From UBA8516 sp035455245 (GTDB lineage Archaea; Thermoproteota; Nitrososphaeria; Nitrososphaerales; Nitrosopumilaceae): a DNA stretch of 64,000 nucleotides. The stretch lies in NCBI GenBank assembly GCA_035455245.1, contig DATIFN010000010.1, forward strand, positions 248,001-312,000, in the 5' to 3' direction. The notes below the pieces were generated by a model, which saw only the letters and a list, made by a program, of their open reading frames with translations, was not told the DNA's origin and did no database searches. Position numbers and translations under genes: made by a program. Below, one piece after another: positions 24,635 to 34,048 of this stretch; the stretch's first letter is position 1, and each line of letters begins with the position of its first letter.

Positions 24635-26113
24635 ATGGATCCAATGTTTTGGAAGCAAGCACGAAGGTCCGAGGTATTTACCATAAGTGCTGTTATAGTA
24701 GCTTCGGCGCTACTAGCAATAAATTTCTCCGGAAACGCCTTTGCATATATGCCAGGCGATCCTGCGGAGAAATATTCTTGCTTTGAGAAAGATGAAGGCG
24801 GAAATCACATTGTAGACGCAGATGGAAATCTAGTTCCATGTCGTCTAGATACTGGTGATAACGCTTGGATGATGACATCTTCAGCACTCGTGTTGGTAAT
24901 GACACCTGCTGGACTCGCAATTTTCTATGCTGGACTTTCAAGATCAAAGAATGCAGTCAATTCGTTGATGATGGTATTCATCACAACTGGAATTATCGGA
25001 GTACAATGGGTTTTATGGGGATACAGTCTTGCCTTTGGTCCTGATGCAGGAAATGGATTTATAGGAACTCTAGACTGGGTCGGCCTGAACAATGTACTAC
25101 ATGATGTTCCATCAGATGTATACGGTGGCATAACTGGAACTACTATTCCACATCAGACATACATGGTATTCCAGATGATGTTCGCTATCATCACACCCGC
25201 ATTGATTGTAGCCGCATTAGCTGAACGAATGAAGTTTAGTGCATTCTGCATCTTCATACTGCTATGGGCAACATTCGTGTACGACTTTGCCGCTCACTGG
25301 ACATGGTCACTGGGAAGCGGTGGTACCTCACTCGGTTGGACAGGCGCACTGCCGTCACTTGACTTTGCAGGAGGAACTGTAATTCATATCACATCTGGCT
25401 TCTCAGGACTAGTTATAGCTCTGATGCTAGGTAGAAGATTAGGATATGGAAAGGTTCCGATGGAGCCACACAACATACCACTGATAGTTCTAGGTGCAGC
25501 ATTGCTCTGGTTTGGATGGTTTGGCTTTAATGCCGGATCTGCAGGCGCAGCTGCAACGAATGCAACAAGTGCATTTGTCGCAACACAAACTGCCACGGCA
25601 ATGGCAGCTGTTACATGGATGCTAGTATCATGGGCTCATACAGGAAAACCTTCTACAATTGGTGCAGCAAGTGGTGCTGTAGCCGGTCTTGTAGCTATTA
25701 CGCCAGCATCAGGTTTCGTATCACCAATGTCTGCTCTTATCATAGGCATTGCAGCATCATGCATATGTTATGGTGCAGTACTGTTTAAGAACAGACGCAA
25801 ATGGGATGATGCACTTGATACATGGGCAGTACATGGCATTGGAGGATTAGTCGGAGCACTTACTACTGGTATTTTCGCAGAAAAGCGATTTACACCTTGG
25901 GGTGCTGACGGACTTGCCTTTGGAAATCCACAACAACTACTAAACAATGCAATTGGTGCATTTGCAGCAATGGCTTGGGCAGTAGGTATTACCGCAATCA
26001 TAATCAAAATAATGGACGCGGTGTGGCCAGGCAGTATACGAGTTACTCCAAAAGAAGAAGAAGTTGGTCTTGATATCGCACAGCATGGCGAAAGAGCGTA
26101 CGTAAACGAATAG
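24635..26113 (+). CDS. amt: Ammonium transporter Amt
   Basis: An Amt/MEP/Rh channel that takes up ammonium, the energy substrate of these archaea. Motifs: MTPAGLAIFYAGLSRSKN, FDFAAHWTW, GGTVIHITSG (first pore His) and WAVHGIGGLVGAL (second pore His). Eleven or so membrane helices follow an N-terminal hydrophobic segment and a ~50-residue outside segment with two Cys (EKYSCFEK, VPCRLD). I start at ATG 24635 (MDPMFWKQ) because the likely TATA at 24582 would exclude the ATG at 24602. Codons are visibly more GC-rich than in neighbours, consistent with very high expression. Confidence 0.95.
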   Translation: MDPMFWKQARRSEVFTISAVIVASALLAINFSGNAFAYMPGDPAEKYSCFEKDEGGNHIVDADGNLVPCRLDTGDNAWMMTSSALVLVMTPAGLAIFYAGLSRSKNAVNSLMMVFITTGIIGVQWVLWGYSLAFGPDAGNGFIGTLDWVGLNNVLHDVPSDVYGGITGTTIPHQTYMVFQMMFAIITPALIVAALAERMKFSAFCIFILLWATFVYDFAAHWTWSLGSGGTSLGWTGALPSLDFAGGTVIHITSGFSGLVIALMLGRRLGYGKVPMEPHNIPLIVLGAALLWFGWFGFNAGSAGAAATNATSAFVATQTATAMAAVTWMLVSWAHTGKPSTIGAASGAVAGLVAITPASGFVSPMSALIIGIAASCICYGAVLFKNRRKWDDALDTWAVHGIGGLVGALTTGIFAEKRFTPWGADGLAFGNPQQLLNNAIGAFAAMAWAVGITAIIIKIMDAVWPGSIRVTPKEEEVGLDIAQHGERAYVNE

Positions 26114-26191
26114 TACGCTAACACTTTCCTTTTTATTCTAACTCAACGTCATTGTGAAATGAATTTAGATATCATCAACTAACATCAATCC

Positions 26192-26968
26192 ATGTTTATC
26201 GATGTCAGTGAATTAGCAAAGATTCTCAAAGATCCAAATTTGATCTTAATTGATGCAAGAGCATACAAGGAATATTCAATTGAGCATATTCCAGGAGCTG
26301 TAAACCTAGATTTGTTTTATTATCACTGGTCTGACACATCAAAAGAAGGAATGAAAGCATTTGACATGGAAATGCAAAAAATTCTTTCCTATGTTGGAAT
26401 TACAACAGAAAAGAAAGTTGTATTCTATGATGAAGTCTCTGGGATGAGTGCAGCTCGCGGTGTATGGCTTTTGTTATACTTTTCACATTCCCAAGTTTTC
26501 ATGCTTGATGGAGGAATGAAAAAATGGAAAAGTGAAAATCTTCCATTAGAGACAAAAACAAACGGTTTCAAACCTGCAAAATTCTCTCCAAAAATTAACA
26601 AAAACATTGTAGTAGGATATGAATATATAAAAAAAAATTTAGATAAGATAAAACTGGTTGATTCTAGAACCAAGGAAGAATTTAATGGAATAGAAATACG
26701 AGCCGCAAGAGGTGGTCACATTCCAAACGCTGTAAACATAGATTGGAAACTTAACATCACAGAGGATGGAATTATGAAAAATAACCAATCTCTTTCTGAG
26801 CTTTACCAACAAATATCAAAAGATGAGGAGATAGTAACGTACTGTCAAGGAGGATACCGAGCTGCAAACTCATTTCTAGCTCTTAAAAAACTTGGGTTCA
26901 AAAATGTCAAAGTTTATCTTGGTTCATGGAGCGAATGGGGAAATAAATTGGATCTTCCTGTAGTTTAG
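26192..26968 (+). CDS. Sulfurtransferase with two rhodanese domains
   Basis: Two rhodanese modules: an N-terminal inactive one (LIDARAYKEYSIEHIPGAVNLD) and a C-terminal one (LVDSRTKEEFNGIEIRAARGGHIPNAVNID) carrying the catalytic C218 in TYCQGGYRAA. It transfers sulfane sulfur from thiosulfate or mercaptopyruvate to an acceptor. 258 residues. The 3' end overlaps the convergent ATPase subunit I by 4 bp. Thiosulfate versus 3-mercaptopyruvate specificity cannot be read with certainty; the CQGGYRA loop fits thiosulfate-type enzymes. Confidence 0.9.
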   Translation: MFIDVSELAKILKDPNLILIDARAYKEYSIEHIPGAVNLDLFYYHWSDTSKEGMKAFDMEMQKILSYVGITTEKKVVFYDEVSGMSAARGVWLLLYFSHSQVFMLDGGMKKWKSENLPLETKTNGFKPAKFSPKINKNIVVGYEYIKKNLDKIKLVDSRTKEEFNGIEIRAARGGHIPNAVNIDWKLNITEDGIMKNNQSLSELYQQISKDEEIVTYCQGGYRAANSFLALKKLGFKNVKVYLGSWSEWGNKLDLPVV

Positions 26969-29067
26969 TCTCTTTTCTTCCACAGAAGCTGATTATACAA
27001 CATTTCAGGTGCAACCTTTTTGAAAGGTTTTCCGCCGCCCTCATACCACTTTGTGAAAAATTCGTAAAGATGAAGCCTCAAGGACTGGATGTATACGATT
27101 AAACCTTCAATCATCATTATTCCAAGGTTTCCACCAATTATCAATGCTAGCCCACCTATTGATTCTGACCCTCCCATTGATTGGTACGAATTGTTTACAG
27201 TAAGTAAAAGTGCTGCATGCACAAGAAGCATAATGCCAATTCTTGCATAGCTTATCGTATGTGACAAAAGCTCTACTGTCTTTACCAAGAGTACTTCAAT
27301 TACAACATTCATAGCACTACCACCTTCTCCTGGATGTTTTTTGTTGTGTAAAATTCCACCAACCATTATCATTCCCATACACCCAATCGTTACAGGAATT
27401 GCAATTCTAGCAACAATCCAAACACGCGCCCAGTCTCCAACAAGTATGGTTACCCATGGAACAGGTTCATTATGGACACGTGAATACATGTTCATGATAT
27501 CATACCCTGAACCAATTGCAGTCATCATAATGACTACGACCCCACCAAACATTACAAGAGTTGGAATGGCTTCTGTAAACATTGTAAACTTGTCTCCTTT
27601 TAGATAGAGCCTTCTAATGTGTAAGATAAATGCCCATGTCAGGTGTACTATTCCTAGAAATATCGAAACTTTTAGAATCCTAATTACTTGTTCAAAGTTT
27701 AACTCAGCTACACTAATGACTCCTACCAACCATTCTATCGAATGTAATGGTCCACCTTCTTCTAAAAGTGCATGTACTGGGGCAAAAGATTCTAAATGAA
27801 AACCAAAAACCTCACCAGTTAGTATTCCAGCAAAGGCTGCTGAACCACCTGATATGGCAATCAACATTCCCCATTTTGCAAGTGTTCCCTGACCTTTGAA
27901 TTTAAACAATAGTCCTAGACACATTAGCAATATTCCATGACCAAAATCAGCAAACATGATTCCATAGAAAATTGGCCACATTATTGCAATCATTGGAGTT
28001 GGATCTGCTTCACCACGTTTTGGTATTCCCTGACTCTCTGTAATGACTTCAAAAGTTCTTGTCCATGCCGTGTTTGCAAAAAGTATTGGAGTTTCCTTAA
28101 GTATTTTGGGGTCTTTGATCTCTTCAGTTATTGACATCCATCTCTTTGTTATGTCTGTGAATTTTTTTTCCATTGCACGTGGAATGTATCCTTGGATGAC
28201 TGCAAATCGTTTTGTTCCTCCAGGTTTTCGCATTTTCTCAAGTACATCTTTTGTGATACCAGAACCTTCATGCAATGATAAGATTGAACCACGAATTTGT
28301 TTTTTTGTTTCTAAAAGTTTTTTTTCAAGTTTTTTTTCTTTCGCAGTAAGTTCAGTGATCTTTGAAACAACCAAACTGTAGGCCTGACTTGGATTCTGAG
28401 GTATTCCTTGCGGAATTATGAACGGATTTGCATTGAAACTTCGAAGAACTTTAAGGACTCTCTCAGAGTCTTGCGTATCAGTAAAAATTATGATGGCTGT
28501 TTTTAATTTGCTATCTAATTCGTACTTGAAAATTGTAATCCCTTCCAGAGTACGGCTTATCTCAGCAAAATCCGACGAATTTATTACAAATAGATTGGTG
28601 TAAAAATATTTCATTTGCCCAAGATTACCTAGACTAACATTAAGTTTTTTTACAACCTCAAGTGTTTCTTTGATGCCAGTATATTCTTCAAGTGATCGCT
28701 TTGAGTCAGCATGCTCTTGTAGAAGTTTTGCAGGTCCGTCAATTACGGCGTGACTTTTCACTTCTAAATCATTAATCATAGTTGCAATTTCATCAAGCTC
28801 ATACTGATTTCTTTTTATTACCAAACCTTTGAACAAAATCTCCATTATGCCAACTCGTATTGGGATCTGAAGACCTTTTACAACTTCGTCAACTGACTGA
28901 TAGAGTTTCTGAGCTTTTAATAATAAATCATCGATTTCAGGAGTTACCGTATCATTTTGAGTTTCAATTTTATGAAACCACTCAAATTCAGTAAGTCTTG
29001 ATATCGCTTCTGGAGACTCTGTTCTTGGTACAATAATCGTTCCTAACATGAGATCTGCTACAACCAA
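26965..29067 (-). CDS. atpI: A/V-type ATP synthase subunit I (a)
   Basis: 700 residues: a cytoplasmic N-terminal half with long coiled coils (ELTAKEKKLEKKLLETKKQI) and a C-terminal membrane half with about seven helices (MIAIMWPIFYGIMFADFGHGILLM, SYARIGIMLLVHAAL). It provides the ion half-channels and stator contact. It is divergent from the E-A-B-D-K genes with a 96-bp shared gap, so one control region may serve both. Confidence 0.93.
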   Translation of the reverse strand: MVVADLMLGTIIVPRTESPEAISRLTEFEWFHKIETQNDTVTPEIDDLLLKAQKLYQSVDEVVKGLQIPIRVGIMEILFKGLVIKRNQYELDEIATMINDLEVKSHAVIDGPAKLLQEHADSKRSLEEYTGIKETLEVVKKLNVSLGNLGQMKYFYTNLFVINSSDFAEISRTLEGITIFKYELDSKLKTAIIIFTDTQDSERVLKVLRSFNANPFIIPQGIPQNPSQAYSLVVSKITELTAKEKKLEKKLLETKKQIRGSILSLHEGSGITKDVLEKMRKPGGTKRFAVIQGYIPRAMEKKFTDITKRWMSITEEIKDPKILKETPILFANTAWTRTFEVITESQGIPKRGEADPTPMIAIMWPIFYGIMFADFGHGILLMCLGLLFKFKGQGTLAKWGMLIAISGGSAAFAGILTGEVFGFHLESFAPVHALLEEGGPLHSIEWLVGVISVAELNFEQVIRILKVSIFLGIVHLTWAFILHIRRLYLKGDKFTMFTEAIPTLVMFGGVVVIMMTAIGSGYDIMNMYSRVHNEPVPWVTILVGDWARVWIVARIAIPVTIGCMGMIMVGGILHNKKHPGEGGSAMNVVIEVLLVKTVELLSHTISYARIGIMLLVHAALLLTVNNSYQSMGGSESIGGLALIIGGNLGIMMIEGLIVYIQSLRLHLYEFFTKWYEGGGKPFKKVAPEMLYNQLLWKKRD

Positions 29068-29163
29068 GACAGATCCTCGGTTGGTTTCACGTTTTTAAAA
29101 CCTTTCTGAGAATTTTTTTTCTGGTCAAAACATTAAAATCTGTTAGCATTAAACGCCTGATAG

Positions 29164-29757
29164 TTGACATCTAGTCCTGCATTAGAGAAAACTGTTGATA
29201 AGATTTTGAATCAATCCGAAAACGAGCTACTTTCCAGCTTAAAACAGTCCCTTGATGACTCTAAAAACACTCTTTCTAAATCTCTATCCTCACTAGAACA
29301 AGAATATGATAGAATCCTTGTAGAGGGTAAAAAAGAGGCAGACAAGCTTCAAAAGCAAATCACAGGAAGTGCTGCCTTAGAAGCTAGAAACAAGCAACTT
29401 TTACTTGTTGAGGACTCGGTTGAAAAAGTCTTTTCAAAGACAATAGAAAAGCTGAACAATTTGGTACGAGATGAAGATTATACAAAACTTGTGACTCAAT
29501 TACTTAATGAATCAGTAAAAGGACTTGGTGCTTCGGATTTTATTATAGAATGCAACTCAAAAGATAAAACAGTCATCCAATCAATTTTGTCTAAATTTCC
29601 TGGAGCAACTTTATCCCCTAATACAATTAATTGTCTTGGCGGCGTAATAGTAAAATCAAAAGATGGATCGATGAGCTTTGATAATACCATTGATGCAAGA
29701 ATCGAACGTCTAAAGCCTTTAATAAGGAAAGACATTGCAATCAGATTCGGCAGATAG
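29164..29757 (+). CDS. atpE: A/V-type ATP synthase subunit E (peripheral stalk)
   Basis: 197 residues; the N-terminal ~100 are a coiled coil (ILNQSENELLSSLKQSL), the C-terminal domain is the globular E head (LNCLGGVIVKS-like NCLGGVIVKSKDGSMSFDNTIDAR). It holds the catalytic head against rotation. The start is TTG at 29164. First gene of the E-A-B-D run. No separate G/H stalk partner of normal size is seen in the operon. Confidence 0.9.
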   Translation: MTSSPALEKTVDKILNQSENELLSSLKQSLDDSKNTLSKSLSSLEQEYDRILVEGKKEADKLQKQITGSAALEARNKQLLLVEDSVEKVFSKTIEKLNNLVRDEDYTKLVTQLLNESVKGLGASDFIIECNSKDKTVIQSILSKFPGATLSPNTINCLGGVIVKSKDGSMSFDNTIDARIERLKPLIRKDIAIRFGR

Positions 29758-29759
29758 GT

Positions 29760-31538
29760 ATGGTTGCAAGAGGAAAAATAGTTTGGGTTAGCGGTCCTGC
29801 TGTTAAAGCGGACGGAATGTCTGATGCAAAAATGTATGAAACCGTTTCAGTCGGAAATTTGAATCTTATTGGTGAGGTAATTCGTCTAACTGGTGATGTT
29901 GCATTTATCCAAGTTTATGAATCAACAAGTGGATTGAAACCAGGTGAACCAGTTATTGGTACAGGTAATCCACTAAGTGTTTTACTCGGCCCTGGAATTA
30001 TTGGACAAATTTATGACGGAATACAAAGACCACTAAACGAACTTTCCAAAAAATCTGGATCTTTCATTGGCAGAGGTGTTACAACAACTCCTGTGGACAT
30101 GACAAAAAAATACAAGTTTACACCGACCGTTAAGGTAGGTGATGAAGTACAAGGAGGAAATGTCCTTGGCACAGTTGATGAAACTCAATTAATCAAACAC
30201 AGTATTCTTGTTCCACCTGATTTTCCTGGTGGTAAAATTACCAGCATCGTTAGTGAAGGTGAATATGACCTTGAAACAGAAATAGCTGTTACAGAAAGCG
30301 ATGGAAAGAAAATACCACTCAAGATGTATCATAGATGGCCAGTAAGAAAACCGCGACCATACAAGCAGCGATTTGATCCTACCGTTCCACTAATCACAGG
30401 ACAACGTGTCATTGATACATTCTTTCCAATAGCAAAGGGAGGAACAGGTTCCATTCCTGGTGCATTTGGCACTGGCAAAACTGTAACATTGCACCAAATT
30501 GCAAAATGGGCAGATTCTCAAGTTGTTGTTTACATTGGTTGTGGTGAAAGAGGAAATGAAATGACTGAAGTCCTTGTAGAATTTCCACATCTAAAGGATC
30601 CAAACACTGGAAGACCTTTGATGGAAAGAACTGTCCTTGTTGCAAATACAAGTAACATGCCAGTGGCCGCGAGGGAAGCAAGTATCTACACGGGAGTTAC
30701 AATTGCTGAATACTACAGAGACATGGGCAAACATGTCGTGCTGGTTGCAGATTCTACAAGTAGATGGGCAGAGGCTTTGCGAGAAATGAGTGGAAGACTT
30801 GAAGAAATGCCTGCAGAAGAAGGTTATCCATCATACCTTGCATCAAGATTAGCGGAATTTTATGAAAGAGCAGGGCGTGTAAGTGCTCTTGGTAGTCCAG
30901 AAAGAGAGGGTTCTGTAACTCTCGTCGGTGCCGTATCACCATCTGGTGGTGACTTTACAGAACCTGTAACAACTCATACAATTCGATTTATCAAGACTTT
31001 CTGGGCACTAGACGCACGACTTGCATATTCTAGACACTACCCATCAATCAACTGGATGAATAGTTATTCTGGCTATCTCTCTGATATAGCAAAGTGGTGG
31101 AGTGCAAATGTTAGTGATGAATGGTTACATCTCAGAAATGAAGCATATTCGATTTTACAAAGAGAAGACACTCTCAAAGAAATCGTAAGATTGCTAGGAC
31201 CAGAAGCTCTTCCGGATGAGGAAAAACTCATCTTAGAAGTAGCAAGAATGATTAAGATAGGAATCTTGCAGCAAAACTCATTTGATAGTGTAGATACTTA
31301 TTGCAGTCCTAAAAAACAACTTAAGCTTCTAAAACTAATGGTTAATTTCTATAAAGGTGGTCAACGTGCCCTAAAAGAAGGCGCAACCCTTCCAGACATT
31401 CGTGCCATGTCGGTGATTAGTAATATGTTGAAAGCAAGAATGGAAGTTCCCGACGATCAAATCGCAAAGCTCGATCAAATTGATTCAATGATGGATGAAC
31501 AATTCAAAAATATAATGGGAGTGAAAGTTGCAAGTTGA
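29760..31538 (+). CDS. atpA: A/V-type ATP synthase catalytic subunit A
   Basis: 592 residues. The nucleotide-binding P-loop is PGAFGTGKTVT, with the catalytic-glutamate region IGCGERGNEMTEVL, the non-homologous insert typical of A/V-type A subunits (residues ~110-200), and SRWAEALREMSGRLEEMPAEEGYP. ATG two bases after the E stop. It makes or hydrolyses ATP in the A3B3 head. Whether it is the A-type or the transferred V-type lineage known from thaumarchaea needs a tree. Confidence 0.97.
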   Translation: MVARGKIVWVSGPAVKADGMSDAKMYETVSVGNLNLIGEVIRLTGDVAFIQVYESTSGLKPGEPVIGTGNPLSVLLGPGIIGQIYDGIQRPLNELSKKSGSFIGRGVTTTPVDMTKKYKFTPTVKVGDEVQGGNVLGTVDETQLIKHSILVPPDFPGGKITSIVSEGEYDLETEIAVTESDGKKIPLKMYHRWPVRKPRPYKQRFDPTVPLITGQRVIDTFFPIAKGGTGSIPGAFGTGKTVTLHQIAKWADSQVVVYIGCGERGNEMTEVLVEFPHLKDPNTGRPLMERTVLVANTSNMPVAAREASIYTGVTIAEYYRDMGKHVVLVADSTSRWAEALREMSGRLEEMPAEEGYPSYLASRLAEFYERAGRVSALGSPEREGSVTLVGAVSPSGGDFTEPVTTHTIRFIKTFWALDARLAYSRHYPSINWMNSYSGYLSDIAKWWSANVSDEWLHLRNEAYSILQREDTLKEIVRLLGPEALPDEEKLILEVARMIKIGILQQNSFDSVDTYCSPKKQLKLLKLMVNFYKGGQRALKEGATLPDIRAMSVISNMLKARMEVPDDQIAKLDQIDSMMDEQFKNIMGVKVAS

Positions 31539-32920
31539 CATTGGAAGGCGGAATAGAATACAGCAAAATTGCAGAAATAAAAGGACCACTTGTTATTGTT
31601 GATGGAGTAGACAGAGCTTCATTCGACGAACTTGTAGAGATTCAGACAACAAGTGGAGAAAAAAGATTAGGAAAAGTTATGGAGGTTGGATTTGGAAAAG
31701 CTGTAGTTCAGGTTTTTGAGGGAACAACAGGACTTTCAATTTCTGGAACAAAAGCAAAATTCATTGGAAAAACAATGACAATGCCAGTCTCCGCTGAAGT
31801 TCTTGGTAGGGTATTTGATGGACTTGGTAGACCAAATGATGGACTTCCTGATCCAATAGCTTCTAAATTTCTAGATATCAACGGTGAACCAATGAATCCA
31901 GAGCAAAGAGATTATCCTAAAGACTTTATCCAAACTGGTGTTTCTGTCATAGATGGAATGTTGACACTAGTCAGAGGTCAGAAACTTCCAATATTTTCTG
32001 GTTCTGGAATGTCACACAACATTCTTGCTGCTCAGATTGCAAGACAGGCAACTGTAATTGGAAGTGGTGAAGAATTTGCCGTGGTCTTTGCAGCAATTGG
32101 AGTACAATACAGTGAAGCACAATACTTTAAGCGAAGTCTTGAAGAATCAGGTGCTCTCAAAAGAAGTGTACTTTTTCTTAATCTAGCTGATGACCCTGCA
32201 ATTGAACGAATTATTACCCCTCGTGTGGCACTTACAGTAGCTGAATATCTTGCATATGATCTTGGCATGCATGTTCTTGTCATACTTACAGACATGACAA
32301 ATTATGCCGAAGCTTTGCGTGAAATCAGTGCAGCAAGAGAAGAGGTTCCTGGAAGAAAAGGATATCCAGGATATCTTTACACAGATCTCTCAACAATTTA
32401 CGAGAGAGCAGGTAGACTACGTGATAAAAAAGGAAGCGTGACACAAATGCCAATACTTAGTATGCCAGCTGATGATATCACACATCCAATTCCTGATCTT
32501 ACCGGCTATATCACAGAAGGACAGATTGTTTTAGGTAGAGATTTGTTTAGAAAAGGAATCTATCCACCAGTTAATGTTTTGATGAGTCTTAGTAGAATCA
32601 TGAAAGATGGTGTCGGTGAAGGAAAAACACGGGCAGATCACATGGAGATTGCGAATCAAATGTACGATGCTTATTCAAGAGCACAAGAAGTAAGAGCACT
32701 TTCTGAAATCGTAGGAAAAGCAGGACTTACTGGGGTTGATATAAAATACATGGATGTAGGAGATGCATTTGAACAAAATGTTTTGTCACAAGGTGTTGAT
32801 GAAAACAGAGTTCTTGAAGAAACACTTGGATTGGAATGGAAGACAGCCTCTATCCTACCAAAAGGCGAACTCACCAAAGTCAAAGATAAGTTTATTGATC
32901 AATATTACAAGGCGAGCTAA
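31535..32920 (+). CDS. atpB: A/V-type ATP synthase regulatory subunit B
   Basis: 461 residues, the non-catalytic partner of subunit A in the head. It lacks a canonical P-loop (FSGSGMSHN in its place), as expected, and has VFAAIGVQYSEAQYF, SMPADDITHPIPDLTGYITEGQI and LSRIMKDGVGEGKTR. The start is TTG at 31535, overlapping the A stop by 4 bp, which implies translational coupling. Confidence 0.96.
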   Translation: MTLEGGIEYSKIAEIKGPLVIVDGVDRASFDELVEIQTTSGEKRLGKVMEVGFGKAVVQVFEGTTGLSISGTKAKFIGKTMTMPVSAEVLGRVFDGLGRPNDGLPDPIASKFLDINGEPMNPEQRDYPKDFIQTGVSVIDGMLTLVRGQKLPIFSGSGMSHNILAAQIARQATVIGSGEEFAVVFAAIGVQYSEAQYFKRSLEESGALKRSVLFLNLADDPAIERIITPRVALTVAEYLAYDLGMHVLVILTDMTNYAEALREISAAREEVPGRKGYPGYLYTDLSTIYERAGRLRDKKGSVTQMPILSMPADDITHPIPDLTGYITEGQIVLGRDLFRKGIYPPVNVLMSLSRIMKDGVGEGKTRADHMEIANQMYDAYSRAQEVRALSEIVGKAGLTGVDIKYMDVGDAFEQNVLSQGVDENRVLEETLGLEWKTASILPKGELTKVKDKFIDQYYKAS

Positions 32921-33556
32921 ATGTCCTTTGGACAGAACGTCACTGCAACAAAAATAGAGCTTCTCAAGTACAAACGTTCAAGTCAAGTGGCAAAGATGGT
33001 ACAAAAAATTCTTGATGACAAGCGAGAAGTTTTACTAAAAAGAATTGATGAGATGATAAACGAAGCAACAAAAGCTAGAGGGGATATTTGGAACCCACTT
33101 CAGGATATATACAGATCCGTTAACGATGCATATCTTTCGTTAGGTACAAACACTGTTGACTCTGTTGCACAATCTACACCTGCAGTAATGCAAGTAGAGG
33201 TAACTGTCAAGCGTGTAGTAGATGTATCAATTCCTGCTCTTACAGTAAAAGAAACTGACACAAAATCAATGCCTTATGGTTTTGCTGATACAAATGCATC
33301 AATTGACAGAGCAGCGAAACAAATCAAAACAATGCTTTCACAAATCTGTAAGGCAGCTGAATATGAAAATGCAATCTTCAGCCTTGCAAAGGCATTAGAA
33401 AAAACTCAAAAATTACTTAACGCACTTGAAAATGTAATTATTCCACAATACCAGCTTAGAATAAAATTTATTCTTTCTACACTTGAAGAAAGGGAACGAG
33501 AAGAATTCGCAAGGTTAAAAAAAGTCAAAGCTGTCATTGAGAAGAGAAAGACATAA
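32921..33556 (+). CDS. atpD: A/V-type ATP synthase subunit D (central stalk)
   Basis: 211 residues forming the rotor's coiled-coil shaft: VTATKIELLKYKRSSQVAKMVQ at the start and the long C-terminal helix (LRIKFILSTLEEREREEFARLKKVKAVIEKRK). ATG follows the B stop directly. Its stop overlaps the next small ORF (TAATG). Confidence 0.94.
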   Translation: MSFGQNVTATKIELLKYKRSSQVAKMVQKILDDKREVLLKRIDEMINEATKARGDIWNPLQDIYRSVNDAYLSLGTNTVDSVAQSTPAVMQVEVTVKRVVDVSIPALTVKETDTKSMPYGFADTNASIDRAAKQIKTMLSQICKAAEYENAIFSLAKALEKTQKLLNALENVIIPQYQLRIKFILSTLEEREREEFARLKKVKAVIEKRKT

Positions 33557-33687
33557 TGGCAAAAGAAGATATCAAAAAATTACTTGAAAGTGCGAAGGAA
33601 AAAATGGAGAACGATGAAGAATCTTTTATCAAAACAATTCAGGACGATCTTAAAACCTTCAAGAAAAAGACACTTGATAAAATTTAA
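33556..33687 (+). CDS. 43-residue coiled-coil ORF inside the ATPase operon
   Basis: A short ORF (MAKEDIKKLLESAKEKME...) whose ATG overlaps the subunit D stop as TAATG, the usual sign of translational coupling. All residues fit one highly charged amphipathic helix (NDEESFIKTIQDDLKTFKKK). It lies exactly between D and K and is too short for known G/H or F subunits (~100 residues). It might be a reduced stalk subunit or a small regulator; both are guesses. Coding is supported by position and composition only. Confidence 0.6.
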   Translation: MAKEDIKKLLESAKEKMENDEESFIKTIQDDLKTFKKKTLDKI

Positions 33688-33691
33688 TAAA

Positions 33692-33729
33692 TTATTTATA
33701 TCATGATTTAAATATAGCATGAGAAGGAG
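33692..33729 (+). promoter_or_regulatory. Internal TATA box and strong ribosome-binding site for subunit K
   Basis: TTATTTATAT at 33692-33701 resembles a TATA box, and AAGGAG at 33724-33729 is a strong Shine-Dalgarno sequence 6 bp before the TTG at 33736. Together they would let the proteolipid, needed in several copies per complex, be made in excess of the other subunits. Confidence 0.45.
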
Positions 33730-33735
33730 CCAATA

Positions 33736-34047
33736 TTGAGAATGAAATCTGCAGTTTACATGATTCTTGCTGTATTAACTATATCGATTTCCGGATTGAC
33801 AGGTCTTGCATATGCTGCCGATGTCACTGATGTCGCAGGAGGATCGACTAAGCTTATTGGTGCGGGTCTTGCATTTGGCCTTGCTGCTCTTGGTGCAGGT
33901 GTAGGGTTAGGTTATGTAGGTTCAGCTGGTCTTGCTGTAATTAGTGAAAACCCAGCTCTTCAATCTAAAGTATTCATCTTTGTGGGTATGGTCGAATCAA
34001 TTGCAATTTACGGTATAGTCATGATGTTCATCATACTAGGACAATAA
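33736..34047 (+). CDS. atpK: A/V-type ATP synthase subunit K (proteolipid, c-ring)
   Basis: 103 residues with an N-terminal signal-like helix (MILAVLTISISGLTGLAYA) and the two-helix hairpin (GAGLAFGLAALGAGVGLGYVG and FIFVGMVESIAIYGIVMMFII). Glu87 in GMVESIA is the ion-carrying carboxylate. There is a single hairpin, so one H+ or Na+ site per subunit. TTG 33736 is chosen because AAGGAG is 6 bp upstream; ATG 33742 is the alternative. Confidence 0.93.
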   Translation: MRMKSAVYMILAVLTISISGLTGLAYAADVTDVAGGSTKLIGAGLAFGLAALGAGVGLGYVGSAGLAVISENPALQSKVFIFVGMVESIAIYGIVMMFIILGQ

Positions 34048-34048
34048 A

